Shown: one piece after another, positions 10,348 through 17,041 of the stretch
How the letters are laid out: each line of letters starts with the position of its first letter
Numbering within the stretch: the stretch's first letter is position 1
NCBI RefSeq assembly: GCF_001514305.1
Contig: NZ_KQ949118.1
Coordinates: 11,506 to 75,505 of the forward strand
Direction: 5' to 3'
Source: Streptomyces dysideae
Lineage (GTDB): Bacteria > Actinomycetota > Actinomycetes > Streptomycetales > Streptomycetaceae
Length of the DNA stretch: 64,000 bases
Made by a program: the position numbers and the translations under genes
Notes under the pieces: generated by a model
The model's input: only the letters and a program-made list of their open reading frames with translations
The model's database searches: none
Told to the model about the DNA's origin: nothing

Positions 10348-10421
10348 AGCCGCCTTCGGGATTCGAACCCGAGACCTACGCATTACGAGTGCGTTGCTCT
10401 GGCCATCTGAGCTAAGGCGGC
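10348..10421 (-). tRNA. tRNA-Thr (anticodon CGU)
   Basis: The 74-nt cloverleaf has acceptor GCCGCCT/AGGCGGC, D-stem GCTC/GAGC, anticodon stem ACGCA/TGCGT with loop CTCGTAA (anticodon CGT), a 5-nt variable segment, and T-stem TCGGG/CCCGA with TTCGAAT. The discriminator base is T and CCA is not encoded. Its 3' end faces the LamG/RHS block, the usual side for integration of mobile islands. Confidence 0.96.
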
Positions 10422-10539
10422 GCGCTGTCCGCACTATGGTGCGATCAGCAACGTCGGTAAGTCTACACAGTTTCGGGGAATGCTCCGCACCACCCCGGGG
10501 CCGGCCCCGGAACCCATCCCTCCGGGGCCGGCCGTACGG

Positions 10540-12171
10540 CTATGAGCAGCGCTTCTCCGCCACCGGAGGGGTCCCGCGGAGCAGATACGCGTTGATCGTG
10601 GAGTCGATGCAGGTGCTGCCCCGGCCGTAGGCGGTGTGGCCGTCGCCCTCGTAGGTGAGGAGGCGGGCCGAGGAGAGCTGGCGGGAGAGGGCGCGGGCCC
10701 AGCGGTACGGGGTCGCGGGGTCTCGGGTGGTGCCGACGACGACGATCGGGGCCGTGCCCTTCGCCTCGATGCGGTGCGGTTCGCCGGTGGGGGCGACCGG
10801 CCAGTACGCGCAGTTCAGGGCGGCCCAGGCGAGGCCCTCGCCGAAGACGGGGGACGCCTTCTCGAAGGCGGGGAGGGACCTGCGGACCTCGTCGGGGCCG
10901 GCGAAGGCGGCCGGGAGGTCGAGGCAGTTCACGGCGGCATTGGCGAACATCAGGTTCTCGTAGCGACCCTCGGCGTCACGCTCGTAGTAGCTGTCGGCGA
11001 GGACGAGGAGGCCCGCGCCGTCGTTGTCCCGCATCGCCGAGGTCAGCGCCTCGCGCAGCTGGATCCAGGCGCCCTCGTCGTACATCGCCGCGATCACACC
11101 GATGGTGGCGAGGGACTCGCCGAGCTCGCGGCCGTCGGCGTCGCCGGTGGGGATGGGCTGTGCGTCGAGCTTGTCGAAGAAGGCCTTGAGGTTCTTGCCG
11201 ACGTCGGCCGCCTGCTTGCCCAGGGGGCAGTCCGGCTGCTGCGCGCAGTCTCGCGCGAATGCCTGGAACGCCGTCTCGAAGCCCGCCGTCTGGTCGAGGT
11301 TGATCCGGCGGGCGGGCAGGGAGGGGTCCATCGCGCCGTCCAGGACGAGGCGACCCGCGCGGTCCGGGAACAGGCCTGCGTACGTCGCCCCGAGGAACGT
11401 CCCGTACGACGCCCCCACATACGTCAGCTTCTGGTCGCCCAGCACGGCGCGCAGGATGTCCATGTCCCGGGCCGCCTCGACGGTGGAGACGTGACGGAGG
11501 ACGTCCGGCGCGTCCGCCCCGCAGCCTTCCGCGAACTTCTTGTACGCGTCGACCAGTTCCTCCGTCTCCGTCTCGTCGTCGGGTGTGATGTCCGTCTGCG
11601 TGTACGCGTCCATCTCCCGTCCGTCGAGGCATTCGACGGGCTCGCTGCGAGCGACGCCGCGCGGGTCGACGGCGACCATGTCGTAGCGGGCGCGGACCTC
11701 GGCGGGGTAGCCGATGCCGGCGTACTGCTGCAGATAGCCGACCGCCGAGCCGCCCGGCCCGCCCGGGTTCACCAGCAGCGACCCGAGCCGTTTTCCCGGC
11801 CCGGTGGCCTTCTTCCGGGCGACGGCGAGCCGGATGTCGCCGGCGTCCGGCTCGGCGTAGTCGAGCGGCGCCTTCATCGTGGCGCACTGGAAGCCGGGCA
11901 CTCCGCAACTGCGCCAGGTCAGCTTCTGACCGTAGTACGGCGACAGCGCGGCCGGCGTGGACTTCGACAGCGGGGCCAGCGCCGCCTCGGCCGCCGGGCT
12001 CGCCGAACTGCTCGATCCTCCGGGGGAGCACGCGGAGACGAGCACCGCGACGACGGCGAGAAGGGTGCCGGCGGTACGAGCTCCGCGGGAGCGGGGACCG
12101 GGGCGGGAGCCTGGGCTGACTGGGGAGCTGCGCCTGGTGTGCATCAAACGAGCGTAACTCTGTGCAGCCAT
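10540..12171 (-). CDS. Secreted lipoprotein alpha/beta hydrolase, tripeptidyl aminopeptidase (TAP/Slp) family
   Basis: The product has 543 aa. A twin-arginine/hydrophobic leader ends in a lipobox (VLVSAC, Cys48), so it is probably a membrane-anchored extracellular peptidase. The nucleophile elbow is GASYGT (Ser about 254), within LTYVGASYGTFLGATYAG. A TAP-like C-terminal domain carries the acid (GTTRDPATPY, about 478) and the histidine (GDGHTAYG, about 508). An oxyanion region NPGGPGGS is near residue 105. The family removes N-terminal tripeptides or processes secreted peptides; the substrate here is unknown. ATG 12171 was chosen because GGAGGG lies 7 nt upstream. The gene lies downstream of holB on the same strand after 101 bp. 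Confidence 0.9.
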   Translation of the reverse strand: MAAQSYARLMHTRRSSPVSPGSRPGPRSRGARTAGTLLAVVAVLVSACSPGGSSSSASPAAEAALAPLSKSTPAALSPYYGQKLTWRSCGVPGFQCATMKAPLDYAEPDAGDIRLAVARKKATGPGKRLGSLLVNPGGPGGSAVGYLQQYAGIGYPAEVRARYDMVAVDPRGVARSEPVECLDGREMDAYTQTDITPDDETETEELVDAYKKFAEGCGADAPDVLRHVSTVEAARDMDILRAVLGDQKLTYVGASYGTFLGATYAGLFPDRAGRLVLDGAMDPSLPARRINLDQTAGFETAFQAFARDCAQQPDCPLGKQAADVGKNLKAFFDKLDAQPIPTGDADGRELGESLATIGVIAAMYDEGAWIQLREALTSAMRDNDGAGLLVLADSYYERDAEGRYENLMFANAAVNCLDLPAAFAGPDEVRRSLPAFEKASPVFGEGLAWAALNCAYWPVAPTGEPHRIEAKGTAPIVVVGTTRDPATPYRWARALSRQLSSARLLTYEGDGHTAYGRGSTCIDSTINAYLLRGTPPVAEKRCS

Positions 12172-12272
12172 ACAGATGCCCTCCGTGCATAGCGCGGCTC
12201 GTACGGGTTACCTGGTCAACCTCCCGTTGATCGTGTGCGGTGCAGGAGCGGGCAGGGCGTCGGTGCGGGCGT

Positions 12273-13478
12273 TCAGCCGGCTCTGAGGGCCATCGTCATC
12301 GCCTCCACCGCGAGCAGCGGCGCCACATTGCGGTCGAGGGCCTCGCGGCAGCCGGCGATGGCCTCGATGCGGCGGAGCGTGGCCTCGGGGGAGCTGTCGC
12401 GGGCGAGGCGCTCCAGGGCGTCCTCGGCGTCCGTGTTGGCGAGGGCGATGCGGGAGCCGAGCTGGAGGGCGAGGACGTCGCGGTAGAAGGCGGTGAGGTC
12501 GGTCAGGGCGAGGTCGAGGCTGTCGCGCTGGGTACGGGTGCGACGCCGCTTCTGCTTGTCCTCCAGGTCCTTCATCACCCCGGCCGTGCCGCGCGGCATG
12601 CGCCCGCCCTGGCTCGCGCCCATCGCCGCCTTCAGCTCCTCGGTCTCCTTGCCGTCCCGCTCCTCGGCGAGCTGCTTGGCGTCCTCGGCGGCCGCGTCGA
12701 CCAGTTCCTGGGCGGCCTTGAGGCAGCCGCCGATGTCGCCGAGGCGCAGCGGCAGCTTGAGCACGGCGGCGCGGCGCTCACGCGCGGCCGGGTCGGTGGC
12801 CAGGCGCCGAGCCCGGTCGACATGCCCCTGCGTGGCGCGGGCCGCTGCGGCGGCGACGGCGGGTTCGATGCCTTCCCGCCGTACGAGCATGTCGGCGACG
12901 GCATCGACGGAGGGCGTCGCCAGATTCAGGTGGCGGCAGCGGGAGCGGATCGTCGGCAGGACGTCCTCGATGGACGGCGCGCACAGCAGCCAGACCGTAC
13001 GGGGGGCGGGCTCCTCCACCGCCTTCAGCACGGCGTTGGCCGACTTCTCGTTCAGCCGCTCGGCGTCCTCGACGAGGATGACCTGCCAGCGGCCGTTGGC
13101 CGGCGAGGTGAACGACTTGCGGACGGTGTCCCGCATGTCGTCGGCGAGGATCTGGGTGCCGACGGCGGCGACGGTGCTGACGTCGGCGTGCGTGCCGACG
13201 ATCGCCGTATGGCACCCGTCACAGAACCCGCAGCCGGGTGCTCCGCCGAGGGCACGATCAGGGCTGACGCACTGCAACGCGGCGGCGAACGCCCGCGCCG
13301 CCTGGTTGCGCCCCGCCCCGGGCGGCCCCGTGAACAGCCAGGCATGCGTCATCTTCGACGCCTCGGGCGGCGGCGCGGCGGCGGAAGCGGCGGTGACGAG
13401 GGCATCGGCATCCCGGGCGGCGGCAGCGAGCTGCTCGCTCACCTTCTCCTGCCCGACCAGGTCGTCCCACACGGTCAT
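12273..13478 (-). CDS. holB: DNA polymerase III delta' subunit
   Basis: The product has 401 aa and is a clamp-loader subunit. It starts MTVWDDLVGQEKVSEQL, the typical actinobacterial delta' N-terminus. The P-loop position reads GPPGAGRN (51-58), so the usual Lys-Ser/Thr pair is replaced. This agrees with delta' being a non-hydrolysing AAA+ subunit. A zinc module CxxC is visible at Cys70, 83, 86 and 89 (GCGFCDGCHT). The SRC-like sensor region reads RSRCRHLNL. It acts with the gamma/tau and delta subunits to load the sliding clamp. It sits 99 bp downstream of tmk, an arrangement common in actinomycetes. Confidence 0.95.
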   Translation of the reverse strand: MTVWDDLVGQEKVSEQLAAAARDADALVTAASAAAPPPEASKMTHAWLFTGPPGAGRNQAARAFAAALQCVSPDRALGGAPGCGFCDGCHTAIVGTHADVSTVAAVGTQILADDMRDTVRKSFTSPANGRWQVILVEDAERLNEKSANAVLKAVEEPAPRTVWLLCAPSIEDVLPTIRSRCRHLNLATPSVDAVADMLVRREGIEPAVAAAAARATQGHVDRARRLATDPAARERRAAVLKLPLRLGDIGGCLKAAQELVDAAAEDAKQLAEERDGKETEELKAAMGASQGGRMPRGTAGVMKDLEDKQKRRRTRTQRDSLDLALTDLTAFYRDVLALQLGSRIALANTDAEDALERLARDSSPEATLRRIEAIAGCREALDRNVAPLLAVEAMTMALRAG

Positions 13479-13577
13479 GACTCACGCCGCCCTTCGCTCA
13501 CATCTCGTGGTGCGGGATCCATTGTGCGGGCCGCCACTGACAACGGGATCCGGGACGAGCGCAGAGAGCGGCCGACC

Positions 13578-16500
13578 TCAGCGCCGCCGGCCCCGACCCC
13601 GGCCCCCCTCATCGCCGTACTCGTCCTCATGCGGCCCGAGCAGCTCATCCGCCAGCGAAGGCAGATCGTCCAGCGGCGTCTCCTCGGCCCAGTCGGACCG
13701 CGGCCGCCGCCGGGGCGCCCCCTCGTCGTCGACCTGGGGCATCTCCCGCGTACGGTCCTCGGCGCCGTCCGGCCGCACTGCCTCCTCGTCCCGGAAGAAC
13801 CCCGACGGAACGCGATCCGAGGGATCCTCCCCACGCACCGGCGGCAGCACGGCGGTCTCATCCGCGGCACCAGGCGCGACCGGCGGCAGCACCGCCGTCT
13901 CGTCCGCCGCGCCCGGTACCACCGGCGGCAGCACGGCAGTCTCGTCCGCGGCCCCGGAAGGCGCCGGCGGCTGCGGCAGCTTCGTCGTCACCTCGGCGTC
14001 GGACTCCCCGGCAGACCGGCCACCGGAGGACGCACGCTCACCACCGCCACCGGATGCCTGCTCCCTTGCGGAAGCGTCCCGCACCGGCCGCAACACCGTC
14101 GTCTCCTCAGCCGAGGCCGAGGCAGAGGCCGATGTAGAGGCCGATGCAGAGACCGACTCACCGGCCCCCTTCCCCAGCGACACCACCGGAGTCGCCACAG
14201 TCGCCGCCTCCGCCTCGGCAGACGCAGCTGCTCCCGGCGCCGGGGGACGCGGCCCCGCCTCCGCCGCAGCCGCCGCCTGCTCGGCCAGCCGCCGGGCCTC
14301 CTCCGCCCGCAGCAGCGCCTCCTCGGCCTTCCGCTGCTTCTCCAGGCGCCGCGTCTCGGCCTCGGCCCGCAGCCGGGCCTCCTCCTCGGCCTGCTTCCGG
14401 CGCCGGTCCTCCTCGACCTTCCTGCGCGCCTCTTCCTCGGCCCGTGCCTTCTCCTCCGCGAGGAGCCGCTGCCGCTCCTCCTCGGCCCTGCGGCGGGCTT
14501 CCTCGGCTCGCTGCCGGGCCTCCTCCGCCTGCCGTTCGGCCTCGCGCCGCTGCGCCTCCTCCAGCTCGCGCCGCTTGCGCTCCTCCTCCTCGGCGCGCAG
14601 CCGCTCGAGCTGCTCCTGGCGCTCACGCTCCAGTCGCTCTTCCTCGGCCTTGCGGGCGGCCTCTTCCTCGGCCTTGCGCCGGGCCTCCTCCTCGGCCTTC
14701 CGGCGCGCCTCCTCCTGGGCCCGGATCTCGGCCTCGGACAGCGGCAGCATCTGGTCGAGCCGATGCCGTACGACGGTGGTGACGCCCTCGGGCTCCTGGC
14801 CGCCGTCCACCACCAGATACCGCCCGGGGTCGGCGGCGGCCAGCGTCAGGAAGCCGGAGCGCACGCGCGCGTGGAACTCCGCCGGCTCCGACTCCAGCCG
14901 GTCCGGCGCCTCGGTGAACCGCTCCCGGGCGATCTCCGGGGACACGTCGAGCAGCACGGTCAGATGCGGGACCAGCCCGTTCGTCGCCCACCGGTTGATA
15001 CGGGCGATCTCGGTCGGCGACAGGTCGCGCCCCGCCCCCTGGTACGCCACCGACGAGTCGATGTACCGGTCCGAGATCACCACCGCGCCGCGCTCCAGCG
15101 CGGGCCGGACCACCGTGTCCACGTGCTCCGCGCGGTCCGCCGCGTACAGCAGCGCCTCCGCGCGGTGCGAGAGGCCCGCGCTCGACACGTCGAGCAGGAT
15201 CGACCGCAGCCGCTTGCCGACCGGCGTCGCCCCCGGCTCACGGGTGACGACGACCTCGTGGCCCTTGGCCCGGATCCACTCGGCGAGCGCCTCGGCCTGG
15301 GTGGACTTCCCGGCGCCGTCGCCGCCCTCCAGGGCGATGAAGAAACCGGACACGGCGGGCGCCTGCTCCGGGTCGTCGCCGCCGAGCAGCGCGTCCCGCA
15401 GATCGTGCCGCAGGGGCACGCCGGAGCGGTCGTCGACCTTGGCCAGCACCAGCGCGGCCACCGGCAGCAGCAGTGCGCCGACCAGCATCAGTGTGAACGC
15501 CGCACCGCCGTGTGCGAACACGAACTTGCCGTTCTCCAGCCGGTGCGGCCCGATCAGCGCGGCCACCAGCGGCGCGATCACCGCGCCCAGTGCCACGAAC
15601 ACCCGTACGACGGCGTGCAGATGCTCGGTCGTACGCGCCCGCCGGAACTCCTCGGCCTCTTGGTCGAGCAGCGTGTGCCCGGTGTTCGCGGCGACGCCCG
15701 CGCCGATGCCGGCCAGCGCGACGATCAGCAGCACGGTGGTGACGTCCGGGACGAGCCCGGCGGCCAGCAGCGCGACGCCGGTGAAGGCGATCGCCAGCGA
15801 CAGCAGCCGCCGGCGGGACAACGTCGGCAGCACGGACGACGCCGTACCGATGCCGACCACGACACCGCCGGTCAGCGCGAGCACCAGCAGGCCGTACAGC
15901 ACCGGGCCGCCGCCCAGGTCCTTGGCATGCAGCACGGCCACGGCGACCGCGGCCGCGACCGCAGCGGCGACGGCCGCGCAGGCGAGCACCAGCAGCGGGA
16001 TCGCGCCCGTACGGCCCTTGTCGACGCCTGTGCCCGTCTTGGGCCGGCGCAGTCCCTCGAGCGGGGAACGCGCGCGTGGGGTGCGGGTGTCGGGCAGTTC
16101 CAGGAAGGTCAGCACGGACAGGGACGCGGCGAACAGGCCGGCCGCGACGTACGACCCGAAGGCCGCCTGGTGCTGGCCGAACCAGTCGATACCGGTGCCC
16201 AGCAGGTTGTTGAGCAACGCCGCGGCGACCAGGACAGCGCCCGCGACCGGGATCGCCACGAAGCTCGTACGCAGCGACAGGCGGCGCAGCGCGTCCATGT
16301 GGTCCGGCAGCGGCCGTACCGTCGCCCCCTCCGGGGGAGGCCCGGGCAGCAGCGCGGGCGCCGCGCTCTCCCGGCACACCGTCCAGAACCGCTCGGCGAC
16401 ACCGCTCACGAAGACGGTGACCAGCAGGACGGCCAGCGCGTCGTCCGGCGTCCAGTCGATCCACAGGGGCGCCACGATCAGCAGCGCGGCCCGCACACCG

Positions 16501-16871
16501 TCCGCGCCGACCATGGTCCAGCGCCGGTCGAGCGGCCCCTCCTGGGAGGTGAGCGAGGTCAGCGGGCCCAGCAGGACGGCCCCGAAGAGGAGCGTCGCCA
16601 GGATGCGCGCGCCGAAAACGGTCGCCACTGCGAACGCCACGCCCCGGTAGCCACCCCCGAACGAGCCCTCGGCGATGGCCGCCTGGAGGGCCAGCAGGAC
16701 CAGCACCAGAAGGGCGAGGATGTCACCGACACCGCCCACGAGCTGTGCGCTCCACAGCCTCCTGAGCTGCGGACGGCGCAGCAGAGCGCGCACGGCACGC
16801 TCGCGGGAGTCCGCTACGAGGGCGTCGTCGGGGGCCGGGTGGTGGGCCGTTGGCTGCTCGGCACGCGTCAT
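13578..16871 (-). CDS. tmk: Thymidylate kinase fused to an MFS-like membrane domain with a long charged C-terminal tail
   Basis: The product has 1097 aa against about 210 for ordinary dTMP kinase. Residues 1-about 500 form a multi-span MFS-like membrane domain (repeated Ala/Val/Leu helices, SAQLVGGVGDILAL near the start). Residues about 505-705 form the kinase: P-loop EGGDGAGKST, TREPGATPVGKRLR, DR motif ISDRYIDSSVAYQGAGR, LID region. It phosphorylates dTMP to dTDP. Residues about 710-875 are a Glu/Arg/Ala coiled coil (EEARRKAEEE units). A Ser/Ala-rich linker follows, then three 15-residue repeats GAADETAVLPPV and an acidic tail ending RGRGRRR. The fusion is, from memory, conserved in Streptomyces. 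It implies membrane tethering of the last dTTP step. It lies upstream of holB, with topA on the far side of a terminator. Confidence 0.95.
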   Translation of the reverse strand: MTRAEQPTAHHPAPDDALVADSRERAVRALLRRPQLRRLWSAQLVGGVGDILALLVLVLLALQAAIAEGSFGGGYRGVAFAVATVFGARILATLLFGAVLLGPLTSLTSQEGPLDRRWTMVGADGVRAALLIVAPLWIDWTPDDALAVLLVTVFVSGVAERFWTVCRESAAPALLPGPPPEGATVRPLPDHMDALRRLSLRTSFVAIPVAGAVLVAAALLNNLLGTGIDWFGQHQAAFGSYVAAGLFAASLSVLTFLELPDTRTPRARSPLEGLRRPKTGTGVDKGRTGAIPLLVLACAAVAAAVAAAVAVAVLHAKDLGGGPVLYGLLVLALTGGVVVGIGTASSVLPTLSRRRLLSLAIAFTGVALLAAGLVPDVTTVLLIVALAGIGAGVAANTGHTLLDQEAEEFRRARTTEHLHAVVRVFVALGAVIAPLVAALIGPHRLENGKFVFAHGGAAFTLMLVGALLLPVAALVLAKVDDRSGVPLRHDLRDALLGGDDPEQAPAVSGFFIALEGGDGAGKSTQAEALAEWIRAKGHEVVVTREPGATPVGKRLRSILLDVSSAGLSHRAEALLYAADRAEHVDTVVRPALERGAVVISDRYIDSSVAYQGAGRDLSPTEIARINRWATNGLVPHLTVLLDVSPEIARERFTEAPDRLESEPAEFHARVRSGFLTLAAADPGRYLVVDGGQEPEGVTTVVRHRLDQMLPLSEAEIRAQEEARRKAEEEARRKAEEEAARKAEEERLERERQEQLERLRAEEEERKRRELEEAQRREAERQAEEARQRAEEARRRAEEERQRLLAEEKARAEEEARRKVEEDRRRKQAEEEARLRAEAETRRLEKQRKAEEALLRAEEARRLAEQAAAAAEAGPRPPAPGAAASAEAEAATVATPVVSLGKGAGESVSASASTSASASASAEETTVLRPVRDASAREQASGGGGERASSGGRSAGESDAEVTTKLPQPPAPSGAADETAVLPPVVPGAADETAVLPPVAPGAADETAVLPPVRGEDPSDRVPSGFFRDEEAVRPDGAEDRTREMPQVDDEGAPRRRPRSDWAEETPLDDLPSLADELLGPHEDEYGDEGGRGRGRRR

Positions 16872-16926
16872 GCTTTCAGCCTATCGGGACGGACTGACAG
16901 CCTGACGCGCCCGCCCGTACGTGCGT

Positions 16927-16970
16927 ACGCCCCGACACCAAACTGATGCCGGGGCGTTCGCTTTGCGAAC
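16927..16970 (-). terminator. Terminator hairpins downstream of topA
   Basis: A GC-rich imperfect hairpin (ACGCCCC paired with GGGGCGT, 16927-16957) is followed at once by a second small hairpin GTTCGC-TTT-GCGAAC. They lie in the 167-bp gap between the topA stop and the tmk start, so they probably end topA transcription. Confidence 0.6.
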
Positions 16971-17015
16971 TCCTCGTGGACAAACGCGGTGAGACGCGGT
17001 GCTGACCGGTCGGGC

Positions 17016-17041
17016 CAGTCAGTCAGTCAGTCAGTCAGTCA
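17016..17041. repeat. Tetranucleotide repeat (CAGT)6 overlapping the topA stop codon
   Basis: Six perfect CAGT units on the plus strand read as CTGA units on the coding strand. They begin at the TGA stop of topA and place TGA codons in all three frames directly after it. Confidence 0.9.

Noticed and set aside
12273..13478. holB P-loop changes as evidence of a pseudogene
   Set aside because: Loss of the Walker A lysine is normal for delta' subunits, and the frame is intact.
12240..16946. Plus-strand frame of 1568 codons
   Set aside because: It is a shadow of holB and tmk, whose motifs are unambiguous on the other strand.
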